From the NCBI GenBank assembly GCA_914767715.1, contig OU612065.1, positions 4,404,001-4,464,000 on the forward strand: a DNA stretch of 60,000 nucleotides, in the 5' to 3' direction. Made by a program: the position numbers and the translations under genes. Shown here piece after piece: positions 27,545 through 40,214 of the stretch. The DNA comes from Membranipora membranacea (Eukaryota; Bryozoa; Gymnolaemata; Cheilostomatida; Membraniporidae). Within the stretch, counting starts at the first letter, position 1. Every line of letters starts with the position of its first letter. The notes under the pieces were generated by a model that saw nothing but the letters and a program-made list of their open reading frames with translations, had not been told where the DNA came from and did not search any database.

Positions 27545-30500
27545 TAGCGTCATGTATTATTTTATGATTATTGTTTTCATACAAGATGTTTATCTGGTTT
27601 TTATTTTGATAGAATTTTGCGGTATATTATGTTGCATTATTGCTTTGATAGCGATACACTAATTATAAATATTTATCATGTTTTGCCCTGCTCAAAATAT
27701 ATTTAAACATATGTGCACCCTACACCAAAGCATGTATATTCTGTAATATTATAAGGACTGTTAAAAGATTTAAAGTTTAATCCAGTACTGAGCATAGAAA
27801 TTCACTTGATTATTTCCCTAAAAGTTTTTTCTCATGCCTCATGGGATAATAATCACACAAAAGCTGGCGTCTATCTATAAACAAAAAAAGAAAAAGATTA
27901 GTATAGCATGGTATTTAAAAATGGTTGACTTCATTTCATCGTTTGGTTACTTTTGCTCCATTTACACCTAAGCAAACTGACGGATTTGTGTTAGGGCAAT
28001 TACAGTCTTCAAGTGTGCACATCACCAATGAAATAAGAGCCATTCCAAACACAGCCATAATCTGAAATGCAACTATCAGCCACTTTCAAAAAGCAAAAGA
28101 CTACTGTGTCATGTTTCTGAGATCCTACCAATGCGATGTTGGCCACTTGAAAAGATTAAAGCTTGTTTTGCGTCTTTTTCTGTTTTCACTGTTGTCAGAG
28201 ATGGTGTTGATTTCACAGTTTATAACTTTTAATCCTGCACTATAATGTATGTTCAAGGTTTCGGCTTAGCTCAATGCTGGGGGCTAATATAATGGTTGAT
28301 TACAGATTGTAACATCCTATAATAAATCTAAATTATTGATGACAGATTTGGGCAGGCACTTGTTGCATTAAATCTCACCTTATGAGTGAACGAGGATACC
28401 AATAGCTTTATCAATTGATTGCAATTACATGGTAAATTCTTTTCGACTGCAGCCTGCAGCCAAATGAATTAGTTTTTTTGTAAAAATCTATGAAAAATAT
28501 TTTCATTGCCATGTTCCCAAGTTTCGATTCTCCTGAAAGATTTTGACACCAAAACATTGTCAATCTCCTATTTATGAGGCTTGATTCATATCTCATATCA
28601 TGATGGAAAGCCAACTAAACTTTGGCCCTTTTCTTGATGATTTCCAATGAGGTCAACTGCAGAACGAAATATGTATAAAGCAGCTCAATGACCTGGCTCA
28701 GTATTGTATAAATTATTGGCCCAGACACATTTTCACTTGAAGGTTCAGTACTCCTGTTTCCGATCTGTGCTTTGAACATTTAAAAGATATCTTTAAACAT
28801 TTCTAAAACTAACAAAATGTTCAAGTTCTGCTCAGTCAAAAGTCTTTGGTGAAGGAATCTGCAACGTTCTAAATTCTTCAACTCTGTTTATGTAAAGCAT
28901 AAAAATTTAAAATCACCTTTATAAAATATTATTTAGCCATCTGCAAGCGGTGGAATAATTGTTGCATTTTCATAGTACATTCGCTAAACATTTAGTGTAT
29001 GGGAACTTAGAAACCTGAATGCAAACTTTTAAGAAAGATAGTAAATACTTCAGCTGTATTTACTCTGTGATTGTTTATGTTTTGATGATTTACCATCAAA
29101 ATGAACCACAAACAAACACATTAACTCCTCCGCAGTCCCACTAAATGTTACTTTGGTTGTATGAGATTCTTGAACAATCCTCTTCTTTTGTTTTCCAATA
29201 TTTTTATTACTGCTTCTATTGCGGTTCCCATTCTTGAGCTTTTTTCACATGCACCCTCATGACTTGCGTAGGAAAGCTTTAAAATATGTTAAAAGGTACG
29301 AATCAAAAGTTTGTTTTGGGATGTTTGTTTTGTTTTACTAAGTCATGTAGCATAGTTTTATTGTTCGCACCTCGTTCACATTGTAAAAAAGTCTCACCTG
29401 GGCTGATTATTATGATCCATTTAGCACCTTTTAACAAACGCTGTGTGATTTCTTTTGATCCATCAAAACAAATCGCTTCATTTGTAAAAGGAAACGTTGG
29501 ATTTATGTATACAAATTACTTATTATTTTGTTAATGTACTAGTTATGAAACAAAAACACTTTTGATTTGCTTAAAAGCCTGAGTACTGGTTATGTTCTAT
29601 GGGAAGACGGTGGGTACTGTACCCTCCCCAACACTGCAGGGTCCTAAATCCTTGAGCTGGGCTGTGATAAGTGTACCAAACTTGCACAAATTAGAGCACT
29701 AAATTCTTGTGAACATGATCATTAACCTCTCTAATTAGAATTTTAACCGTTTTTAGAGCAGCTATTCAGAAAATCTGTTTGAAGTCATGTTTTAAAGTTA
29801 ATTGCTGTTTTTATATGAAATAAGTTTTTTATGTTGAAAGTTTCTGAGCACTAAGTGTAAGTTTTCCATTAGCTTAATTTTCAAAGAATTTCAGTGAAAC
29901 ATTAAATAAACTTTAAATTTCGATCTTTATTTAGTACTCAGTCTGCACACTAATTGCCAAAATAAAAATTCATGATTCAAATGGTAATTTCCTTCAAAAT
30001 ACCAAAGACGGCAGCTTGTTCATAATATCAGTATTTTTCAGTGCTCATCAATGCTCAGAAATATTGCAAAGGTGCATTTGGCTGCGCAAATTTTTAAACA
30101 ACGATTTTTTTCAATTTCTTTCACTACAATATTTTATTGCTGTATGCAAAACCAGGTATCAAGGTACCTTACGCTTCTCGCGCGAAGCAAATTAAAGGAT
30201 GTGTGTTGCTGTGCTTAACAGAGGTTTCAAATGCGAAAATCCACTTCTTTGGCAGTACATTGCAGAGGTCCAGCTTACTGACTAAACTGTTATAGACCAA
30301 ACAGCTTTTAATGCTTAATTAATGTTCAGGAATCGCCCTTAATTTCCAATAAATCTAGGAAAGGATTACCTGAGTGGGATGCCTCTGAGATGTCTCGCTT
30401 CGTCTACGTTTGATTGTATTGATCATATACTGCTTTCCAACGTGTCTAAGTAGTTTCTAAAGCAATCCTGCCAAAATTACATCACTTTGGTTCATCATAG

Positions 30501-32763
30501 TTCCAAGACATTGATATTAAATATCCTCTATGGAAATACGTAATTGTCACTCAGAGTTAAGGCAATCTTTTGGATATACGTCCTGATTCGTGCCAGTCAG
30601 TCAGAAGGACATTGGCGCTCGCATTAATTACATAGCCCACCCTTGATGGTTTTGGAATGGTTTTGACGTACAGTTTTCAGATTATACGGCCCACCTTAAG
30701 TTCTGTTCACACTATGCATAAAATAGATATGAGATCAACTGACATAGAGACGCCCATCAAACACAGTAGCCTTGGGACGGCCCTAGAGAGTCACTTTGGC
30801 TAAGATCAAAGTGTCATGGCTAATGGCTGATTAATGCCTGTTTCAGTTTCTGGCAGCTTGCTGTACACTCATGATTAGGAGGTCCACCATGGCCTCACCT
30901 CTAGGATGCATTCTAGCTTGCTAGGATGTATCACACTCTCAGTATAAGGACTCCGGGCAACTTGCGTCCCTCTTTAGGGGCAGCCCACCCTCTGTTTTGT
31001 CATAAACAGGGTCACTTTGGTTTCAGCTATTTTGTTGGCCTGTACCATTTTTAAATTTTATTAAAGTTTGCACATTTCTATCCCTTTCCTGCTTGAACTA
31101 AGTCATGTCTCCAGGCCAAGAGGGTTGTGTGACATGGCTAGCTAACCTGCCAGTATCAAGCATGGAAGGAAGTTGTCTACTCAACAATTTTTTAGTTTGT
31201 AGAGTGCAGACAATTCTGTAATACCCTAATTATGTCTTATTAGTTCAGACAAGCGTGAGAATTAGAGTATTGACAAGTCGACAACATGTATGTATTTTTA
31301 TACATAGGTTGATCTTGTAATAGATATTAGTTTGATAGGTCTGTGTTTATGTTTGGGAAATGTCAGCGAGTACAAGAAAGGGTGTAATTATCAAGTTTAT
31401 TTAAGCAGAGTTCTGGCAAATCTGCACCATGAGCCAGTTTTGTTTCATCTGTAAATTCTGTACACATAATTAATGTAACATATCCATGCTGCCTTGTAAA
31501 TATGTGAATGTCTACAATCATGTTACACAGAACTATCCTCTCTATTTTCATTTAAATTCTGAGAGCAGAGGATAGATTGAATCCTTGATACCATCTAGGA
31601 CAATATTTGTTTGTGCCAAAGTTAGTACTATGAATGGGTGACATTGACATGATGACGGGATTAAGAACAGTTTGCAGTGATAATGGCGTAATTACCATGA
31701 CAGGCAAATGAGTAAATCTGTTTATAGAGGCCAGAAATATTGATGCCAGAAGAGATCAGGGGGTTTACAAAATTAAAGCCCCCTAATGAATTGTTACAGT
31801 TATGGATATCCTTATTTTGTATTGAGTCTCAGCAGCATGATTGTCACGCGTTTCGCTATTTCTCTGTTTTTCTTTGTTATAAGCGACAAATAAAAGCAAA
31901 CCATAGTGTAATGTAGTGTAATTAACTACTGCCACAAGCCTTTTTTCTCAATCCAATTTGTGAAATGCGCCAGTTGTCTTAAATGGATAAAAACCAGGTA
32001 GCACAATATTTGAATGATACCAGTTCTGTTATTTATCAATATCTATTATTTTGACATAAAAATCTTTATCAGGATGATAAAACGCACAAAGCCGGCATCC
32101 GAACTCTGTCCAGGAAAATCACAATAAAACTTTCAGTGTAACAGCAGAGAGCTTGTCTTAACTGCCGGAAATCAGCAAATACAGACAGATACTGAAATAT
32201 GACATGCAACAGAAAAGTATCAAACTTTACCCTCGTGTTAGATAAAAAAAACAAGGGCAAGTTTAATGTACATCTCAAAGGCCCTGATCATATTCATGTG
32301 CAAAGATTCAAGGTCCTATGCTTGCCATACCTGTAATGTTTGCACTCAACAAAAGAAGTATCTGATATTTGTAATTTCCTAGTTTTGGACTTGAAATGTA
32401 GCAATATAAGGAGGATTGGGACCAGCTTATTGTACCTGATTAACACTGCGCTAATATTGGGGCACCAAGTACAATATTCATAATTATTACATATGTATCA
32501 ACATCATTATAATGACAACAATATTTTTTGTACTCGCATCCTCCTTGACTAGACTAGGGCCGGCAGCGTTGTTTTGTACTGATGAGCTTTGCTCGCTGTT
32601 TACAGATCCACATCTTGACATCCTTTCATGTATTTATGGGCAGAGTGAAGATGTATCAGAGCTTACAAGTTCCCACCAATAATAATACAGGTGGAGCCAA
32701 TTTATTCATTCACAGATACTGTCAGCACATTGACATGAATAGCTTTAGTAACTCTGCCTAATT

Positions 32764-32870
32764 GCAGTGCACAGCAGGGGCGCTATCAAAGACATACGGA
32801 TCGATGATGGACTCAGGCTAAAGAAGGAGCTGCCGGGAGTCTGGGTCCTCAGATCGTTTGTGCACTGCAC
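32764..32870. repeat. Spaced inverted repeat in the DMRT intergenic region
   Basis: GCAGTGCACA near 32764 and its reverse complement TGTGCACTGC near 32860 lie about 95 bp apart. Both sit near TAATT(A) cores, in a patch less AT-rich than its surroundings. It could be a regulatory module or chance. Confidence 0.4.
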
Positions 32871-35800
32871 ACGAGACTAATTAGCCTTACAACTCCTGAA
32901 ATCAATTGTCTTTTGTATGGCAGGTAAGATGTTAGAAGTGAAGCCCATAATTAGTTTATTCGGGTGGTATCAAGTCCCACCCTAAGAATTTTACTGGATC
33001 CTCCTAAACTGCTGAGTCTAATTAGATGACTGTTATCATGTCTTAAATTTACGCTCAGATAATTAGATTTGTACATGTATAATACACACGATGTCAACAA
33101 TATTTAACAACCTGCTTCTGACTCGACAAATATTATCTCGTGTTTCATATAATCTGCTGCCGGAACGGTCTCATTGATTCTTAGTTGGAATAAGGATTAA
33201 AGCTGTCTATCCAGCCCACAGAGCATGCCTGTTTAAACCAACAATTTTTTTTCACCGCTTTATATTGAACAGGTTAAACCTTCACACTTTTCCCAGCCGA
33301 GAGTTAAGGGCTTTCTACACAATTCTTACATACAACTCGATGTCGCCTCACAACATCTCTCTCCGCTTTTCTTTGATCTAGTAATTATCTCCACTATTCA
33401 GTGCAACACGCTAGTCGACTTGGTAATTTTAAAAGGTGGCTGCAGACTTTCCATTGGCATATGAAATATGCGTTGCAAATAAGTTTGTAGCATCCATTAA
33501 ATTATCCAGTTCATTACTATCCATCGAATAAGATTTTGAATCTCGCTAATGGATACTGAGAAACAGAGTTTGTTTGTTTGTTTTAATTTTAAAACTTCTC
33601 ATCCGAGAATGCTTGCAATAACAGACAAAAAATGCCCCTAGGTAAATAAAGATGTAAAACTGTAAAAACTGTAAAAACTGGTTCTGAGGTAAAAACAATC
33701 ATAATATAGAAAAATTAAAAGTCATTGTATCTATGGTTCACTAAGATGGCACAATTCCTCTTCTCTGTCCTACATTTCTGTATACACACACATTTATCTG
33801 ATCTTCTCGATGAGTGTCTGATGTTTTGATCTCGTATGGCAAGCCGTGGTCTGAGCAGATGATCGGTACTTTCCACAATTTGCTGTATATAATTGTGGCA
33901 GTTCAGTATTAATCATAATGATTTTAGCCATTATGGTATATATTTTAGGGTTTAAAATGAATTAAATATCAGTATATAATCTGCCGAAACACCCTTTGCC
34001 TGATCTTGAATATTTTTTTAATACGAATTTGAGCATAATTCAACCAAAGCAGTAGCAGTAAGCAGTTATTGTTGAGCCCTCTTTGTACGATCACATAACT
34101 AATACGAGTGACCCTGAGCACATGATACGCCGTACTGGTTCCATTTCCGTGAATTAACTCAGACAAAATATCTGAGTTTTTAAAAAGAAAATGCCGTGAA
34201 TCATCCGAGACATCACATGAAGGTCTACTCATCAGGTCTGCTTTGTTTTTATCTTTGATTTGTTACAAATTGTTTCCATCTAAACTAAATTAAATTTCAA
34301 AGCATCATAATGCTGTTTTTAATGATGAATGATGATTTCTTTCTTATAAATTAAATCCAAATGGTGGGAAATCTACACTAAATCCGGCAAGTGAAGTCTT
34401 TAGTTTTTCTTGTTTGTAAATTTCTATATGTATTTTGAAAGGAGTATCCTAGCATGTATCATATGCGTACAAGAAGAATTCTAGAAGTTTTGTGAGGAAT
34501 ATAAGTTTGCTGCTGGAAATCCACTTAATTGGAATTTCAACCAACTAGAATGGGCGTAAAAAGTTCCCATAATTTATGTTTGATTGTTTTGATTGTGCTG
34601 GAACAAGATCACAAAATTTCTTATCACAATGTGAAAAGGATAACTGATCGGTACAATGAGAGCCAAATATTTTTATTTTTGAGAAAAATCTGTCAGTTAG
34701 GTTCTATAGGTCAGAATATCCATCCATGCCATTGTAGGCCACTGCTTCCTGCCAGTAGTCAGTGCAATGTGTTTCTAATTTCGAGTTGTTTGATATTTTA
34801 CTTTAAAATTGCCCTACTTTATTAAAAATGACTCCGCTTTGTCTCTTATGACAAACCTTTTAGGGCTTGTTGATCAATGATATCCGAGAAGCTATATCTA
34901 AATGGTGGAAAATATTTTATCCTACACGTGCCAAGTTCTGCAGTTTTAATCTCTATAGTGTTCCACAAAAAAGTTTTTATTACCATCGCTTATTCGTACA
35001 TCTTGATATTATTATTGCACATGGTCCTTTGATTAGCTTGGACGGAAGGCAACACTGTGTATCATAACCCAGAACCGGTGACTTTGTGTGGCGGCAATGT
35101 GTGAGATTTATTCGATACAGATTTATGATTTAAGATCTGATTCTAATTATTTATTTCTCAGGCTAATTTCATTCACAGAAGTCCTTAAAATCCTTAATAA
35201 AGCATCACAGGCGGCAGGGCACAACATATCCCTTTGTGTTTTTGATATAATATTTGCAGAAATTGCTTTGGATATACGCTATAGAGAGCATACATTTGTA
35301 TCTGCATGACCTGTCTATTAAGCAGCAGCATCACCGCCACACACCGGCTATCTCCATATCTACCAACACTTGATCTGAGAATCTCTAAAGTGCTGATCTA
35401 ATTAGTTATTAAAAGTTATTTGGTGCATTTGCATAGACAAGTTATTATTGATTAATACATTTAACTCTGAGATATAGGATACTTGTACCAAGAATTTATA
35501 ATCATTTCTTATCTTAACACAAACCCTTGAAAGCTATCGGACACATTGACTCGCCCTACTCAATCTCAGTCAGCTAATTGTATAATAAATCTCTCCTTTT
35601 AGCCTCTGCACCTTGCCTAGTTAACAGCCAACCTGCTTTTCACTATATATAAACCAGTTTTGAAGTAGCGAATTGTAGACCAAATGCACTTCTTTCTCTG
35701 TCATTTTGCTCTTGCCTTAGCTTGAGTATATTTGCGTCGTCAGCTGCTGGATATGTCACTCATGGGTCCCCACCCTACTTTATGTGTAAGATACTGGGGC

Positions 35801-36313
35801 TAATAGAGAAGCTCCCCTGAACTAAACATAATGTATACTGTATAACAATAATATGTTTACTATCTCTGATATTGTAAGAGACTTGTTGGCGGACAAACAA
35901 CAGTCTGCAATTGTTATTTCCCTATATCTCAGTGTCGATTATACACCCAACAACCAATAGACCAAAATCCTATCACTCTAATACTGCTTTTCTTATGAGG
36001 GTCCGTTAACAGTAGCAAACTTTAGCAGGCTTGTTATTCTAAGAATTAATGATATAAGATTCTGGCTGTTATCACTAACTGTACCATTTTGAAGTATCTG
36101 TAAGCTTATTTAAGGATTAATAATGCTTTTAATGTGGCAGCACCAAGTTTATACACTTGAACAAGTACTGGATAAAATATCTTCTCACATTATTGGTGTA
36201 TTTCAAACACTGTCAGTGATATGACCTGTCAGGGTTATAGATTTCTGGTGCCTCCCAATGTACTGAGACGCCTCATCCGCCTCTAATCCCACCTTGTTTT
36301 AGTGCTCTGACTA

Positions 36314-36336
36314 TTATATATATATATATATATAAT
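36314..36336. repeat. (TA)n microsatellite
   Basis: Run of alternating T and A in intergenic DNA. Confidence 0.85.
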
Positions 36337-37822
36337 ATAACTCCTACAGTAACATATAATCTATGTTTTACGTGTGTGGTCTGTCATATTTTTAGCTTCG
36401 CCTCAGGTTAAAATTTGATCAATCATTTTGCATATGTATCTTTTTTGTTTGGCTGTGCAATATGACAGTAGAGCTGTCAAAAATCTTGCTGACAAGCTCT
36501 TTGTTTATAAACAATCTGCAGTGACAGCGGAAGCACAAAGTTAATACGCTGCTACTGATTTTTTAGGAGCTCTGTGGGTTGATTTCCTTGTGCTTTTTTT
36601 GGTCATACCAATAATCAGATTACCTGCCCTGTTGCGTACTCGCAGATGTAGGGATAGGGTCAGCAGCCTTCACCTTGTCACAGGAAGCTGGGGTGATGAA
36701 TCAGAGAACAGAGTTTATTATGAATTTAATGAGAATGTCAGATTATATAATTATGTTGTATATGTTTGAAGGTGCCTGGTAATCTCATCAGAGTAATTCC
36801 GGCACACTTCATCCAAAATCCCATCCTCATAATCTACTCTGCTGTCATAGATATGGCATCATTGTAATCACAGTAATATTGTGTAACACTGTAATGTGTG
36901 AATGGCAGTTCTCAGGGACGCCCTGGATGAGGATCTTGTGAAAGTTTCAAGACATAAAACAACTTTAAAAAAAATTTGAAAAATATACTGGTGACTTTAC
37001 TAATTTTCCTGTTAATTTTTTCTTGATTGCAAAGAAATGTCTCAAATCAATAATAATCCATGACTTTCAGTTTTAACCCCTAAACCCCGAAAACAATAGA
37101 GGTGAGTACTGTCTAGAATAAAGTGCATGATACAGAAAGGTCCTGTATTTCTACAAAATATTATTGGTCTACCTATTGGCGTTTTGTAATATTTTTGTTG
37201 CAATGACAAATCTTTTTCCATAAGTGTTTTGAATTATGTTTCTTAAAAAGTAAGAAAAAAAGGTGTTATTTAATTATGAAAATTAGAAATATTAATATTA
37301 AGAAAAGCAGAAGAAATATCAGCATAACGTGTAAAACCTGCTGCGTAACCTGCTCACTACAAGGAGTAAAGTATTCCGGGAAAGGTTCGCCATTTCACGC
37401 ATGCTTGAAATTAATAGCTATATTTAAAGCTAGCCAATATTATGTCATGTCTTTTCTAGCTAGATTTGACACTAGCTAACATTTATTCCTACTGTACAAG
37501 GATAATTAGAGTGTCACAAAAAATATGATAAAGATTTTTTATTTGTTTTGATGACTTGTTTTAAGGGCTACCTCTGCCAAGATAAGTTTGACAACTTCTT
37601 TGCTGAGGGTGTTTTCCCACCCACTCATTGGCACATCGCATATTATAAATATACTTCTTATAGATTTTCTGGTTGTGGTGGGTGCATCATAGCTTATTTC
37701 CCTGCTGACAATGTCAAGGTATTCATCCAATCAAATATCTCAGATGATGTTTGTTGTCCAATGGTATATGGTTTCAATGCAGTGCAGTAAACAATAATGA
37801 GCTTGATATGATTAAGAGAGGC

Positions 37823-37860
37823 TATAAAAGGCTGAGGTGAAACTAACTGAGGACCATTTC
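37823..37860 (+). promoter_or_regulatory. TATA box and initiator of the DMRT3/93B-type gene
   Basis: TATAAAAG at 37823-37830 is followed about 33 nt later by CCATTTC (37854-37860), which fits the initiator consensus with A+1 at 37856. The first in-frame ATG is at 37888, giving a predicted 5' leader of about 32 nt. Spacing and order are those of a focused pol II core promoter. Confidence 0.6.
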
Positions 37861-37887
37861 CCATCTGTGATCACAAAAGGTCAAAAC

Positions 37888-40214
37888 ATGACAGCACACA
37901 TGAATCAATCATTCTATCCTCTAACGGAGAAAGGAGCTAGGAAGCCAAAGTGCGCCAGATGTAGGAACCATGGTATGGTATCATGGCTAAAAGGACACAA
38001 ACGACACTGTGCCTACAAAGACTGTACTTGTGCCAAATGTAACCTGATAGCTGAGAGGCAGCGGGTAATGGCAGCTCAGGTAGCACTGAAGCGTCAGCAG
38101 GCAGCGGAGGACGCGATCGTACTCGGCCTCAGAGCCTGTACACAATCAAGAGACAGTAGTACGAGCAGCAGCGAGCAGGCTGATATACCCATGATGACTC
38201 CAGGACCCTTGTGGGGACCAGGCTCAGTAACAAAACCTCAGAGCAGCTCTATCAACTCCTCTCACTCAGATAATGGTAAGTCTAAAGTTGAGCAATTTAC
38301 TGTAAAACAAAATCTGATTCAAATCTGACAAAACAAGAAATTGTTTGATATCATGTACATTGTACATCCTTCTTTCTGTGTATATTGTCTCAATCCATGT
38401 ATATCATACAGTTGAAATGGGATCAATGTAAAAAAAAAAGGAGAGATCTTCCTATTTGGATGGTAGAAAAAGCTTTGAAGTCGTTCTGTGTCCTTCTTTT
38501 ATTGAGCAATTTATATTAAATTCCTGTCAATATATCGGATTCGGTAATAATATTAATTATGGTTGTCTCCATGTGTCCATTAAGACAGCAAACCAAATTT
38601 CATTGAATTGAGAATTTCTGTCAGTTGAAAAATGCTTGAAGAGGTCTAGACAACTAACTGTTTCCTCTAAAAATACATGACATATAAATATACCAAGAGG
38701 GCCAGTGAAGTTTTGCAAAATAGATTTCAAGTTCCAACCTTTTATATGGAGAAAGATGTCGCCAGTGCATAAACATTCTTAAATTATACACAATATTTTT
38801 TGTCAGGAGAAAGTTTCAGCATTTTTTAAAGCTGAAATGGAACCTATAATGCGTAAAGAGCTAATCTTAAAATCCTTTTCATATTGATAATTTGGTCTAC
38901 TATTTTTGTGCTACAGATTCTGATGGAAATGATGGAGAACTGAGCTCACCATCTAGTCCCGAACCAGATGCTAAGCGAGCCCGTCACACATCCACCCGCC
39001 TTACCTCTCTCAGTACACAGCTAGCTACTCAGGCTGGCAGCTTCAGACCTGGTCGGTTGACTGGTATAGAAATGATGGAGCGAATATTTCCATTTCAAAA
39101 AAGGTAGTTATACAAGTTTAGAAGGAGATCATAGGCAAAAAAAAAGAAAATGTGTTTTGGTAACTTGACTCACAGCAACGACATAGAGCAGATCAACCGC
39201 CTGCTACTAGAAGCAGATTGTTTTATCAGTGACATGCATAACCTTTAAGCACATAGGCCTATGTAAAATAAATATAGAATAAACTATCGGAATTAACGGA
39301 AATAGACTGCAATATATGAAGCAAGTTGTAGAATAAATCGATTATTTTTGATAATTCATTTTTATCTTACTTATCTTTACATTATTTTTTATTTCAGAAA
39401 CGTGTTGGAGTTGGTCTTACAAGGTTGTAAAGGAGATGTGGTGAAGGCGATAGAGCATTTCCTCTCCGCCCAGGAGCCATCTGGTACTCCAGGCCTCCAA
39501 ACTCCATCTAACTCAGAAGCTAACACAAAAATATATCACACACCATCTAGTAGACTTGGTAAGCAAAAAAGTATTTTTTTAGATCATTTGCTGTCTCACA
39601 CCTATTACAAAAGCATAACATAAAAACTTGAGTGATGTTGTGATGATTAATGCAATATGCAAAAAGTTTATAATGTGATCTTGGTCATTACTGATAAATT
39701 GTTAAAGCGCCATGTACAATGCAACTAGTCCTGCAAGGAGAATATCGCTATATTCATCTGCATGAAGCTATGACATCGATCATTTTCTAAACATTTATCT
39801 TTTTTTATAGGTGGTGATAACTCTGCATTTACATCCCCGATGGGTGCACCTACAACAGCTAGTATTCATTCTGCTTTCATGGCACAAAGCAACCCGTTTT
39901 CTATGGAGGCTCTACTCAACAGACCTCAACTATCAACCGGAGTGATGCCCCCTGCACCACCCTCTGCTTCTCAGCGCATAGCCGCTCACAGACAATTCAG
40001 TTTTCCACCGCCAGCTGTATCCTCAGCAACTTCGAATGTTTTGAACCCATACCTCAACTATACTCTACCACCAACCTTCCCGGGGGCGGCTGCAATCACT
40101 CCTTTCTTCATGAGCCAACTAGCAGCAATCTCCAGTCTAAATCATCATAAAACATTAGGTGACAAATTAAATGAACAAGACAATAGCTTTAGTGACGAGG
40201 AAAGTAAAAAGTAA
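37888..40214 (+). CDS. DMRT3: DMRT3/DMRT93B-type transcription factor, four exons, 379 aa
   Basis: Exons 37888-38275, 38917-39103, 39398-39558 and 39811-40214 join in phase (1140 nt including stop). The start ATG is the first in frame downstream of the core promoter, in context AAAACATGA. DM domain at about residues 17-68, with ligands C22, C25, H37, C41 and H28, C46, C48, C51. [10 protein letters not shown] and [12 protein letters not shown] resemble the DMRT3 group, whose fly member is Dmrt93B. DMA domain at about 176-217 ([11 protein letters not shown], then [20 protein letters not shown]), split by a phase-2 intron. Unlike the DMRTA-type neighbour, the DM domain is in one exon. The C-terminal region is rich in Pro, Ser and Phe. 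It is a nuclear DNA-binding regulator; targets are unknown. DM/DMA family is certain; the exact class is less so. Confidence 0.9.

Larger units (their letters stand above)
27545..37822. other. About 10-kb gene-free interval between the two DMRT genes
   Basis: Open frames here are short and lack family motifs or convincing splice partners, so I annotate no gene. The first part is the 3' region of the DMRTA-type gene (AATAAA at 28321-28326). It holds scattered homeodomain-type TAATTA cores, a locally GC-richer block with inverted GCAGTGCACA motifs at about 32764-32870, and a (TA)n tract near 36314-36334. A regulatory role is inferred from position only. Confidence 0.55.

Noticed and set aside
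29286-29534. 82-codon open frame between the DMRT genes, and similar ones at 34529-34825, 34867-35067 and 33969-34232
   Set aside because: AT-rich, no family motif, no convincing splice partners and no codon pattern like the real exons. Consistent with chance frames.
37837-37887. Upstream extension of the DMRT3/93B-type protein by 17 codons
   Set aside because: It would begin with GTG, not ATG, and overlaps the predicted transcription start. ATG at 37888 preferred.
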